Part shown: positions 7,432 to 14,939 of the stretch, piece after piece
Layout: each line of letters starts with the position of its first letter
Position numbering within the stretch: position 1 is the first letter of the stretch
Assembly (NCBI GenBank): GCA_046727855.1
Contig: JBKPDL010000048.1
Span: 1-21,604, forward strand
Length of the DNA stretch: 21,604 bases
Source of the DNA: DASPWV01 sp046727855
GTDB taxonomy: Bacteria > Acidobacteriota > Vicinamibacteria > Vicinamibacterales > UBA2999
Reading direction: 5' to 3'
Translations under genes and position numbers: made by a program
Notes under the pieces: model-generated
The model's input: the letters and a program-made list of their open reading frames with translations, nothing else
Told to the model about the DNA's origin: nothing
The model's database searches: none

Positions 7432-9036
7432 ATGACACGAGTTTCGACCGCGCCAATAACCCTCGCCGCGCTCGTCGTCGCCGCGATGAGCGTGCGACTG
7501 CAGCATCTCGATCAGCCGCCTTTGAACTTCCACCCGACGCGGCAGTACCGATCGGCTCTGATTGCGCGCGCGTGCTATTACGAGCACGCGGACGTGCCCG
7601 AATGGGCGCGTGCCGTCGCTCGGGCCAACCGCGATATTCAACCTGCCGCGGAGCCGCCGGTGATGGAATGGCTTGCGTGCGCGGCATATCGGACGGTCGG
7701 TGCCGAGCGCCTGGACGTGCCACGCGCGCTCGCCTCGGCGTTTTGGGTGCTGGGGGCAGTTCCGCTCTTCGCAGTCATGACCTCGATGGCCTCTTCGGCT
7801 GCGGCAATTGTCGCAGTCGCGACTTATCTCTTCGTCCCGTACGGCATTGTCGCGAGCCGCGCGTTTCAGCCTGACGCGTTGATGACGTGTTGTGCGTTAT
7901 GGGCGATGTGGGCGCTTGCGCGGATTTCTGCACACCCCACGTCGGGCGGCCTCGTCGTTGCCGCGCTCGCGGCAGGTCTCGCCACGGTGGTCAAACCGAT
8001 GAGCATGTTTCTCACGGTTCCAGCGGCGGTCGCGTTTGCCGTCGCCAGAGGCGGCCTGCCCATCGCCGCGCGCGCGAGAATCCTGGCGCTCGCCACGGTG
8101 CTCGGTCTCACTTCTGGTGCGGCATATTACGGCCACAGCGCAATCTTCGGAACCCTTACGCGCGATCAAATACAGCTGCGCTTTGTTCCTTCTCTCCTTG
8201 GCACTCCGTTTTTCTGGCGCGGGATGTGGACGCAAATCGAGCACGTCTTTGGTCCGTTGTTGTTTTCAGTGATGGTCATCGGGACGGTGATGGCGCCACG
8301 CGGTCTCGCGCGTACGCTGCTCGTCAGCCTGTGGGGCGGGTACGCCGCATTCGCTGTCGTCTTCAGCTACCACATGTCGACCCACGACTACTACCATCTG
8401 CCCTTCCTTGCCCTCGCCGCCCTGGCGCTGGCGACGTTTTACAAAGTGGCCATCGGGTCAAGACTGCGGCGCCAGAGCATGAGCGTCGCCGTTGTCGCGG
8501 GCGCCTGCATTGCCGTGAGCGGAACGATGCGGGCCCTACCGGCGATCCCGGCAAGTGACGCAGAGCGGGTGAAGCAATACGAAGAGATCGGCGAGCTCGC
8601 GGAGCACAGCACACGCGTGCTGTTCCTCGATCAGCAATACGGGTATGTGCTGATGTATCACGGGCAGATCTCCGGCGACGCATGGCCCACGACTGACGAT
8701 CTCACGGCGGCGCACCTCGGCGGCTTGCCGGTGATCGATGCCCATCAACGCTACGCGCGCGACTTCGCGGACTATGGAGCGACACACTTCATCGTGACGG
8801 ACCTGGCCTCGCTCGAGGCGCAACCGGACCTGCAGAAACTGCTCAGCGAAATCGCTGCCGTGGTGACACGAACGCCGACCTATCACGTGTATCGGCTGAC
8901 TGAGCGGAAAAGGGGTCTGACCCCTTTTCGCGCTGGATTCATGTCGAAAAGGGGTCAGACCCCTTTTCCGCAAGGACCTATCGATTCTGATTGCGCACCT
9001 TCAGCGCCAACAACTCACCGCTCAGCATCAGCGTGA
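7432..9036 (+). CDS. GT-C glycosyltransferase of the PMT/ArnT (GT39-like) type
   Basis: The product has 534 residues from ATG 7432; an in-frame GTG at 7402 would overlap the divergent gene's start codon. Neither has a clear ribosome binding site. The sequence opens with one membrane helix, then a first periplasmic loop with LNFHPTRQYRSALIA, a signature I associate with acidobacterial members of this group. Then come roughly eight to ten further helices and a soluble C-terminal domain (from about residue 375). Such enzymes move sugars from polyprenyl-phosphate donors to protein, lipid or glycan at the outer face of the membrane. The natural protein seems to end near TYHVYRLTE. The last 40 or so residues are encoded by two inserted palindromes and run antisense into the SemiSWEET gene, so this tail is probably an added extension. 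Confidence 0.82.
   Translation: MTRVSTAPITLAALVVAAMSVRLQHLDQPPLNFHPTRQYRSALIARACYYEHADVPEWARAVARANRDIQPAAEPPVMEWLACAAYRTVGAERLDVPRALASAFWVLGAVPLFAVMTSMASSAAAIVAVATYLFVPYGIVASRAFQPDALMTCCALWAMWALARISAHPTSGGLVVAALAAGLATVVKPMSMFLTVPAAVAFAVARGGLPIAARARILALATVLGLTSGAAYYGHSAIFGTLTRDQIQLRFVPSLLGTPFFWRGMWTQIEHVFGPLLFSVMVIGTVMAPRGLARTLLVSLWGGYAAFAVVFSYHMSTHDYYHLPFLALAALALATFYKVAIGSRLRRQSMSVAVVAGACIAVSGTMRALPAIPASDAERVKQYEEIGELAEHSTRVLFLDQQYGYVLMYHGQISGDAWPTTDDLTAAHLGGLPVIDAHQRYARDFADYGATHFIVTDLASLEAQPDLQKLLSEIAAVVTRTPTYHVYRLTERKRGLTPFRAGFMSKRGQTPFPQGPIDSDCAPSAPTTHRSASA
8907..8929. repeat. 23-bp palindrome, copy 1
   Basis: The arms are GAAAAGGGGTC (8907-8917) and GACCCCTTTTC (8919-8929), a perfect 11-bp stem around a single central T. 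It is translated as KRGLTPF within the C-terminal tail of the GT-C protein. I know this word as a dispersed short palindrome in acidobacterial and some other genomes. It lies between convergent genes, where it could act as a hairpin terminator on either strand. Confidence 0.85.
8946..8968. repeat. 23-bp palindrome, copy 2 (inverted relative to copy 1)
   Basis: It has the same 11-bp arms as the first copy (8946-8956 and 8958-8968), but the central base is A instead of T, so it is the exact reverse complement of copy 1. The copies start 39 bp apart with 16 bp between them. Two short palindromes in opposite orientation are the arrangement described for REPINs, which move with RAYT (REP-associated tyrosine) transposases. 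No such transposase is present in this window. Confidence 0.85.
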
Positions 9037-9232
9037 TCGAATCCGCGATGACGACCGGAAGGGCCGTGATCGCAAGCCCGTAGGCGACCCAGAGCACCAT
9101 TCCGGCGTTGAAGATCAAGAGCATCCCGAGCGAGAGATCGCGCACCGATCCGGTCCGCAGTGACTGAATCATCTGCGGCAGAAACGCCACGGTGGTGAGC
9201 GTCCCGGCCGCGAAGCCAAGGAGTTCGGTCAC
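8978..9232 (-). CDS. SemiSWEET sugar transporter (MtN3/PQ-loop family)
   Basis: The product has 84 residues from GTG 9232, the usual SemiSWEET size (about 85-95), with three helices: residues 3-21, about 36-55 and 58-77. The PQ motif sits at the end of helix 1 (FLPQ, Pro19-Gln20), followed by the usual basic/polar turn RTGSVRDLSLGM. SemiSWEETs dimerise to form a channel-like carrier for sucrose, glucose or related sugars in the cytoplasmic membrane. No Shine-Dalgarno is obvious. It is convergent with the GT-C gene, whose extended frame overlaps it by 59 bp. The sugar theme fits the neighbouring glycosyltransferases, but there is no evidence for a shared substrate. Confidence 0.9.
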   Translation of the reverse strand: MTELLGFAAGTLTTVAFLPQMIQSLRTGSVRDLSLGMLLIFNAGMVLWVAYGLAITALPVVIADSITLMLSGELLALKVRNQNR

Positions 9233-9261
9233 AGCATGCTGTCCGGCAGTTTGGACACGCG

Positions 9262-9576
9262 GTGCTCGAACCGGCTTGCCACGAAGAAGAGAAGCTTCTC
9301 CTCGGCTATACCACGCGCGACAAGACCTTGATCGTCATCGGTTATATGCTCGTCCCCGTTATCGACGTCCTGATGACGCGTGGATGGACATCGACCAGCC
9401 TCGACACGATCGCGCTGCACTGGTTCAACTGGACGGTGTTCGTGGTCGGCCTGCGTGTGGCGTACCTCACGTGGAAGCACAACCTGAGAATTTCGATGAT
9501 CTGGTTCGTGAAGCTTGTCACCGATCCGATGACGGATATCATGTCCTATGTGCCGGCTCTCGCCCGCCGCGCCTAA
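9262..9576 (+). CDS. Small membrane protein of unknown function
   Basis: The product has 104 residues if begun at GTG 9262; ATG 9346 is a later in-frame choice but would cut into the first helix. There are two clear hydrophobic helices, near residues 24-42 (IVIGYMLVPVIDVLM) and 51-72 (ALHWFNWTVFVVGLRVAYLTW). A third, amphipathic stretch, ISMIWFVKLVTDPMTDIMSYVP, follows. The well-conserved look of the WFVKLVTDP-x-TDI segment suggests a real protein, but I cannot name the family. The next, truncated membrane gene starts three bases after its stop, so the two probably formed an operon. Confidence 0.55.
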   Translation: MLEPACHEEEKLLLGYTTRDKTLIVIGYMLVPVIDVLMTRGWTSTSLDTIALHWFNWTVFVVGLRVAYLTWKHNLRISMIWFVKLVTDPMTDIMSYVPALARRA

Positions 9577-9579
9577 GAC

Positions 9580-9789
9580 GTGGAACTGCAGTTTGTTCTG
9601 ATTGCGGCGATGCTGCTCAGCATCGAGCGCATTTGTTACGTGTGGGCCTGGCGCGCACCCGAAGTGTTTCGGGCGCTGTGTGCCGGACCGGCGGGTGTAC
9701 TCGCCGACGAGCCGACACACGCGTTGCGCGTGCTGTTTCTGAGCTTTAAGGCCTTGCAATTGGCCGTGTTCGCCTGGCCGCTATCAATT
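9580..9789 (+). pseudogene. Truncated small membrane protein
   Basis: GTG 9580 opens a hydrophobic protein (MELQFVLIAAMLLSIERICY, then a loop and a second helix, VLFLSFKALQLAVFAWPL). After about 70 residues the character changes abruptly to a Ser/Arg/Ala-rich sequence that is only the antisense of the TetR gene. The plausible coding part therefore ends near 9789, 12 bp before the TetR stop. The gene was apparently cut by whatever joined it to the efflux locus. The family is not recognised. The ERICYVWAWRAPEVF-type loop looks specific enough for a homologue search. Confidence 0.5.
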
Positions 9790-9800
9790 TCGCCGGCGCG

Positions 9801-10361
9801 TCAGGGCCGTTCCAACGTCCTCGCTGCGGCCTCCAGAATTTCGTCCGAGAGTTTGGGATCGTCCACTGCACGCGAAAGAACCAGCGCGCCGACAAGACCG
9901 GCCACCGTTGCCAGCGCCTTTTCACGCCGGGCCGCCGCTCGGCCCGGCAGCAGCTTCACCAGCACATCAACTCTCGAACGTAGCCCTTCGGTGAACGCGC
10001 GACGAACGGCGCGTGGCTGACGCGCGATCTCCGAGCCAAGGGCGGCGACGAGGCAGCCGTGTTTCGGATCGTCTCGATGACGTCGCGACAAGTAACCGCG
10101 GACCACAGCCGCGAGCGATGGATTGGCGGTCCCCGCAACCCTTTCCGTCCATCCAGGATTCCCAAGGACACGGGCAGTGGTTTCTGCCGCCAACTCGTCT
10201 TTCGAGGCGAAATGGCCATAGAAGCCCCCGTGCGTCAGCCCCGCGTTCTTCATGATGTCGGCGACGCCAACCCCGTCGAAGCCGTATTGGCGAAAGAGCG
10301 TACCGGCGACCTCGAGAACCTTCTCGCGGTTGGCCGCCGCCTGCTCGCGCGTCACTCTCAC
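9801..10361 (-). CDS. TetR-family transcriptional repressor, divergent from the RND pump
   Basis: The product has 186 residues from GTG 10361, with AAAGGA about ten bases upstream; the frame runs further back but without family character. The N-terminal TetR HTH is clear: REKVLEVAGTLFRQYGFDGV, then VADIMKNAGLTHGGFYGHF (recognition helix) and SKDELAAE. The C-terminal ligand-binding half (RDDPKHGCLVAALGSEI and onward) resembles the NemR/YxaF-like group that includes Cys-dependent and drug-responsive regulators; a cysteine lies in the HGCLVAAL segment. Divergence from the efflux operon, with a palindrome in the shared spacer, makes it the likely local repressor of the pump. The inducer is unknown. 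Confidence 0.92.
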   Translation of the reverse strand: MRVTREQAAANREKVLEVAGTLFRQYGFDGVGVADIMKNAGLTHGGFYGHFASKDELAAETTARVLGNPGWTERVAGTANPSLAAVVRGYLSRRHRDDPKHGCLVAALGSEIARQPRAVRRAFTEGLRSRVDVLVKLLPGRAAARREKALATVAGLVGALVLSRAVDDPKLSDEILEAAARTLERP

Positions 10362-10451
10362 AGCATCTCGTCCTTTCCGTTTGCCGCCCAATTGAAGCGT
10401 CCGCGATGAACTAGGTCCAACGGACCCGCTTGGGTAACTGCGAACGCCCGC

Positions 10452-10505
10452 TTGACATCTTAGATGTCGTGCGTCATGAATAGCATCATTATAAATGACG
10501 GTCAT
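10452..10505. promoter_or_regulatory. Putative TetR operator and promoter between regulator and pump
   Basis: A perfect palindrome, GACATC-TTA-GATGTC, covers 10454-10468 and overlaps a -35-like TTGACA at 10452-10457. A second inverted pair, CGTCAT (10472-10477) and ATGACG (10495-10500), and a compact palindrome, ATGACGGTCAT (10495-10505), follow. TATAAA at 10490-10495 is -10-like but not at standard spacing from TTGACA. Size and position suit a TetR dimer controlling both divergent genes. This is a prediction from symmetry only. Confidence 0.5.
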
Positions 10506-11733
10506 CATCAATAAAAACCGTCGGGAAGCACAAAAAGTGACCAGCTTCGCTGCATCTCAACGCACGTTTTGGATCGGATTGATGCTCCTTCTGGTGACCG
10601 TCGCGGGCGGGCTGTTGGCGGGACGCGGCAAGGCCGCGGCACCGTCGGCTGCTGCGCCACCGCCGCCCGAGGTCAGTGTGATTCAGGTCAAAGGTGAGAA
10701 CGTTGCCACATATCGTGAGTACCCAGCCCGGACGTACGCGCGTGACATGGTTGAGGTTCGCGGGCGCGTCGATGGCTACATCGAGCGCCGCACCTTCGAT
10801 ATTGGCTCGGATGTGCCGGCTGGACAGGTGCTCTATGTGCTCGACCTTCGGCCGTACGACGCCGAGGTCAAGCGGGCGCGCGGAGCGCTCTCGCAGGCCA
10901 CAGCCGACATCGCGCAGGCCGAGGCCAATCTGTTGAAAGCCCGGCAGGATGTGGCACGCCTCGAGCCGCTGGTGCAAAAAGAGGCCGCGGCGAAGCAGGA
11001 TCTGGACAACGCGATCGCAGCACTGCATGCGGCCGAAGCCGCGGTCGAAGCGCGTCAAGCGACACTCGAGGCGAATCGCGCGATGGTGCGCATTGCCGAG
11101 CTCAACCTCGAATACGCGACGATTCGCGCGCCGATCAGCGGACGTGTCGGCGACAGCCTGGTGCAGGTCGGCGGGCTCGTCACGAAGTCGTCGCCGCAGC
11201 CGCTGACGACCATCGTGCCGCTGGATCCGGTATGGGTGCGTTTCCAAGTAAGCGAAGCGGAGCTACCGATCTTCGAACACGCTCAGAGCAGGTCGCTTCC
11301 GATTGAATTGGTGCTCAACGACGGAACGGTCCATCGACAGCCGGGCCGCATTGAAAACACGCTGAACAGCGTCAACACGAAGACCGGCACGATGGAAGTT
11401 CAAGCGATGTTTCGCAATCCCGATCACTCCGTGCTGCCGGGTCAGTTTGCCCGCGTGCGGGTGCAGACGGCAGAACGAATACAGGCCCTCCTCGTACCGC
11501 AAAAAGCCGTTCAGGAGTTGCAAGGGCAGCAATCGGTCCTCACGCTCGCGCCCGACAACACCGTTCAGGTGCGCAGCGTCGTGACCGGCGATCGCGTCGA
11601 TCAGCGCTGGATCATCGAGCAGGGTCTCAAGCCAGGAGAAGCCGTCATCGTCGAGGGTCTTCAGAAGGCACGGCCCGGAACAAAGGTGACGCCACTCCCG
11701 GACACCGCTGCGAGTTCGGCGAACGGACGGTGA
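10495..11733 (+). CDS. RND efflux periplasmic adaptor (membrane fusion protein, AcrA/MexA type)
   Basis: The product has 412 residues if begun at ATG 10495, which lacks a ribosome binding site and lies inside the palindromic operator. GTG 10537, with GGGAAG upstream, is an attractive alternative giving 398 residues. A single hydrophobic anchor (about 25-42) has no lipobox cysteine, so the protein is probably membrane-anchored. Then come a Pro/Ala linker, the first half of the lipoyl domain (EVRGRVDGYIERR), a long alpha-hairpin (about residues 120-200, Ala/Glu/Gln-rich), and the second lipoyl half (YATIRAPISGRVG). The beta-barrel (DPVWVRFQVSE) and membrane-proximal domain follow. It bridges the RND pump to an outer-membrane channel. 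The pump gene starts three bases after its stop. Confidence 0.95.
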   Translation: MTVIINKNRREAQKVTSFAASQRTFWIGLMLLLVTVAGGLLAGRGKAAAPSAAAPPPPEVSVIQVKGENVATYREYPARTYARDMVEVRGRVDGYIERRTFDIGSDVPAGQVLYVLDLRPYDAEVKRARGALSQATADIAQAEANLLKARQDVARLEPLVQKEAAAKQDLDNAIAALHAAEAAVEARQATLEANRAMVRIAELNLEYATIRAPISGRVGDSLVQVGGLVTKSSPQPLTTIVPLDPVWVRFQVSEAELPIFEHAQSRSLPIELVLNDGTVHRQPGRIENTLNSVNTKTGTMEVQAMFRNPDHSVLPGQFARVRVQTAERIQALLVPQKAVQELQGQQSVLTLAPDNTVQVRSVVTGDRVDQRWIIEQGLKPGEAVIVEGLQKARPGTKVTPLPDTAASSANGR

Positions 11734-11736
11734 TGC

Positions 11737-14700
11737 GTGGCCAAGTTCTTCATCGATCGGCCGGTCTTCGCGATGGTGATCGCCATCGTCACGATCATTC
11801 TCGGCGCGGTGGCGATTCCGATTCTTCCGATTGCGACGTATCCCGAAGTCGTGCCGCCCGTCGTGCAGATCACGGCGAACTTTCGCGGCGGCAATGCACA
11901 GGATCTCGAGCGAACCGTGGCGCAGCCGATCGAGCAGCAGCTGGTCGGGATGGACGGGATGCTCTATTTCTTCTCGCGCAGTTCCAACGACGGCGTCCTC
12001 ACCATCGATGTCACCTACGACCTGGGGACGAACGTCGACACGGCAGTGGTGCAGACGCAAAACCGCGTGAACCTCGCGCTCCCGTCGCTTCCTCCGGAGG
12101 TGCAGCGTGAGGGTGTGACGGTCAAGAAGGTATCGACCGCCATTCTGCTCGGCATGGCGTTTACCTCGAACGATGACCGTTACGATGCCGTATTCCTGAA
12201 CAACTTCGTCACCATTAACCTGCTGGATCGGATCGCCAGCCTGCCGGGTGTCGGCGAGGCGCGCCTTGCGTCTCGTCAGGATTACGGAATGCGCGTGTGG
12301 ATCGATCCCTCGCGGATGGCCACACTCGGTATCACGGCCACAGACGTCACTGCGGCTATCCAGGCCCAGAATCGCCAAAACCCCTCGGGCACGATCGGCC
12401 AACCACCGGTCGCATCCGGCACCGATCTTCAATATCCGGTGAACACGCTCGGCCGTCTCACCGAGCCGCAGCAGTTCGGAGACGTCGTTCTCCGCGCGCA
12501 ACCGGACGGATCGCTTCTGCGTGTCCGCGATGTCGCGCGCGTGGAGCTGGGCGCCCAGGACTATAAGACGTTCTCGCAATTCAACAAAAAGCCCGCCAGC
12601 GTAGTCCTGGTCTATCTCACTCCGGGTGCCAATGCCGTGCAGACGGCCGAACACGTCCGCGCGTTTCTCGATGGCGCCAGGCAGCAATTTCCGACTGGCG
12701 TCGATTACCGGATCGGGTTCGACGCGACGCGTTTCGTGAAGACCTCGATCGCGGACGTGGTCGTGACGTTGTTGGCTGCGATCGCGCTCGTGGTCCTCGT
12801 CGTGTTCGTCTTCCTCCAGAACTGGCGCGCGACGTTGATCCCGCTCCTCGCTGTTCCAGTGTCAATCGTCGGCACGTTTGCGCTGTTTCCGCTCCTCGGA
12901 TTCTCGATCAACATGACGAGCATGTTCGGCCTCGTGCTCGCCATCGGCATCGTCGTTGACGATGCCATTGTGGTCGTCGAGGCAGTGCAGCACAAGATCG
13001 ATCTCGGCATGAGCCCACGCGACGCGACGGTTCAGGCGATGGAAGAAGTGTCGGGCCCGGTGGTCGCGATCGCGTTCATCCTGGCCGCGGTGTTCATTCC
13101 GGTGGCGTTCCTTGGCGGCATCGCGGGTCAAATCTATCGCCAGTTCGCGCTGACGATCGCGGTGTCGGTGCTGCTGTCGGCGTTCAACGCGCTGACGCTG
13201 AGCCCGGCGCTGAGCGCCCTCATCCTCAAACCGAAACAACACGCGCGCGGGTTGCTCGCGCCAGCGTTTGGTATCTTCAATCGCGCATTCGCGTGGACCA
13301 CGAACGGCTACGTCTTTGGCGTGAAGACGCTCGTCCGCAGAGGTGCGTTCGCGTTGATCGCGCTGGCCGCCTGCTACCTGCTGGCCGGTGCACTTTTTCA
13401 ACGCGCGCCGGGTGGATTTCTTCCTGACGAAGATCAAGGCGTCTTCTTCGTCGCCGTCCGCCTGCCTGATGGGGCGTCGATCGAGCGCACCACTCGTGTG
13501 GTCGGTCAGGTGGAGGACATTCTGCGGTCGCATCCCGGCGTCGAGGCCGTCACCACACTCGGTGGTCTGGATCGTCTGACGTCGACGATCAACTCCAACG
13601 TGTCGACGGTGATCGCGCTGCTCAAGCCGTGGGAGGAACGGGATGCGCTGCACCTGGATCAGCAAGCCATCCTACGCGCGGTTCAGCCGCAGTTCGCCAA
13701 GCTCCAGAGCGGCATTGTTTTTGGCTTCGGTTTGCCGCCGATCCTCGGATTGGGTGCGACTGGAGGATTTGAACTGATGCTGCAGGATCGCTCCGAAGGG
13801 GATTTCTCGCGTTTGTCGGACGTGACACAAGCCTTCGTGCAAGCGGCAAGGCGACGTCCGGAGATCGCGTCGATTAACACCGGTTTGCGGACGACGGTCC
13901 CGCAATTCCGCGTCGATCTGGATACCGACAAAGCGCAAGTCCTTGGCGTGCCGGTCACCGATGTCTATACGGCGCTGCAGACATTTCTCGGTGGGTTGTA
14001 TGTAAACGACTTCAACCGCTTCGGCCGAACGTGGCGTGTGTTGATGCAGGCCGAGCCGCGGTATCGCGTTCGAGCCGACGACATCAATCAGTTCCACGTG
14101 CGCAGCCGCGACGGTGAGATGATCCCCTTGAGCACGCTGGTCAACGTGCGGCAGGTCTCCGGCCCCGAGGTCGTCTATCGCTACAACCGCTTCCGCGCCG
14201 CGCAGCTCACGGGCACGAACGCACCGGGATACAGTTCTGGACAGGCAGCTGCAGCTCTCGCAGAGGTGGCGCACGAGGTCCTGCCGCCGGACTTCGGTTT
14301 CGAATGGACCGGCACACTGTTCCAGCAGCAGCGCAGCGAAGGCGCCGAGCCATTCATTTTCGGCTTCGCGGCAATTCTCGTCGTGCTGTTCTTGGCGGCG
14401 TTGTATGAGAGCTGGAGTACGCCATTCGCCGTCGTGCTCGGCGTGCCGCTGGGGCTGCTTGGCGCGCTGATCGCGATTGCCGTGCGCTCGTATGCCTACG
14501 ACCTTTACACGCAGATTGGGATCATCACGCTCATCGGACTCTCGGCGAAGAACGCGATCCTGATCGTCGAGTTTGCCAAACTGCGGCGCGAGCAGGGCGC
14601 GTCGATCGCGAGTGCGGCGGAAGAAGCCGCGCAATTGCGCTTCAGGCCGATCCTGATGACATCGTTCGCGTTCCTTCTGGGCGTTCTTCCACTCGTTATC

Positions 14701-14889
14701 GCGAGCGGCGCGGGCGCGGCGTCGCGGCGCGCGTTGGGGACCGCCGTGTTTGGCGGTATGGCGACGGCAACGCTGCTCGGGGTGTTCGTTGTCCCTGCGC
14801 TGTACGTGGTCATCCAGCGATTTGCCGAGCGTCGGACGGGCGCGCAGAGCACGACCATTCGTGTGGCCGCGACGGACGCGCCGCAATGA
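11737..14889 (+). CDS. HAE1-family RND multidrug efflux pump (AcrB/MexB type)
   Basis: The product has 1050 residues from GTG 11737, the usual length of this family. It starts in the canonical way (MAKFFIDRPVFAMVIAIV), followed by a porter domain, helices 2-6, a second porter half and helices 8-12. Proton-relay residues are present: Asp408-Asp409 in GIVVDDAIVVVEAV (TM4) and Lys938 in LSAKNAILIVEFAK (TM10). It should form a trimer that exports drugs, solvents or detergents using the proton gradient. It is in one operon with the adaptor and is presumably controlled by the divergent TetR. No TolC/OprM-type gene follows, so the channel must be encoded elsewhere. Confidence 0.97.
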   Translation: MAKFFIDRPVFAMVIAIVTIILGAVAIPILPIATYPEVVPPVVQITANFRGGNAQDLERTVAQPIEQQLVGMDGMLYFFSRSSNDGVLTIDVTYDLGTNVDTAVVQTQNRVNLALPSLPPEVQREGVTVKKVSTAILLGMAFTSNDDRYDAVFLNNFVTINLLDRIASLPGVGEARLASRQDYGMRVWIDPSRMATLGITATDVTAAIQAQNRQNPSGTIGQPPVASGTDLQYPVNTLGRLTEPQQFGDVVLRAQPDGSLLRVRDVARVELGAQDYKTFSQFNKKPASVVLVYLTPGANAVQTAEHVRAFLDGARQQFPTGVDYRIGFDATRFVKTSIADVVVTLLAAIALVVLVVFVFLQNWRATLIPLLAVPVSIVGTFALFPLLGFSINMTSMFGLVLAIGIVVDDAIVVVEAVQHKIDLGMSPRDATVQAMEEVSGPVVAIAFILAAVFIPVAFLGGIAGQIYRQFALTIAVSVLLSAFNALTLSPALSALILKPKQHARGLLAPAFGIFNRAFAWTTNGYVFGVKTLVRRGAFALIALAACYLLAGALFQRAPGGFLPDEDQGVFFVAVRLPDGASIERTTRVVGQVEDILRSHPGVEAVTTLGGLDRLTSTINSNVSTVIALLKPWEERDALHLDQQAILRAVQPQFAKLQSGIVFGFGLPPILGLGATGGFELMLQDRSEGDFSRLSDVTQAFVQAARRRPEIASINTGLRTTVPQFRVDLDTDKAQVLGVPVTDVYTALQTFLGGLYVNDFNRFGRTWRVLMQAEPRYRVRADDINQFHVRSRDGEMIPLSTLVNVRQVSGPEVVYRYNRFRAAQLTGTNAPGYSSGQAAAALAEVAHEVLPPDFGFEWTGTLFQQQRSEGAEPFIFGFAAILVVLFLAALYESWSTPFAVVLGVPLGLLGALIAIAVRSYAYDLYTQIGIITLIGLSAKNAILIVEFAKLRREQGASIASAAEEAAQLRFRPILMTSFAFLLGVLPLVIASGAGAASRRALGTAVFGGMATATLLGVFVVPALYVVIQRFAERRTGAQSTTIRVAATDAPQ

Positions 14890-14939
14890 CGGCGCTGTCT
14901 ATCGCCGGCCGGCCGCGCGCAATCAGCTAATAGCGCCGT
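14889..14939. terminator. Possible bidirectional hairpin between convergent genes
   Basis: ACGGCGCT at 14889-14896 pairs with AGCGCCGT at 14932-14939, and a GC-only palindrome (GCCGGCCGGC) lies in the loop. It fills the short gap between the pump stop and the cupin stop. It has no T-run, so it is at best a weak intrinsic terminator. Confidence 0.3.

Noticed and set aside
11263..12687. Minus-strand frame of 474 codons opposite the adaptor and RND genes
   Set aside because: It spans two well-identified genes on the other strand and resembles no protein; a codon-bias shadow.
13672..14886. Minus-strand frame of 404 codons opposite the RND gene
   Set aside because: Antisense of the conserved second half of the pump; Arg/Gln/Glu-rich with no domain.
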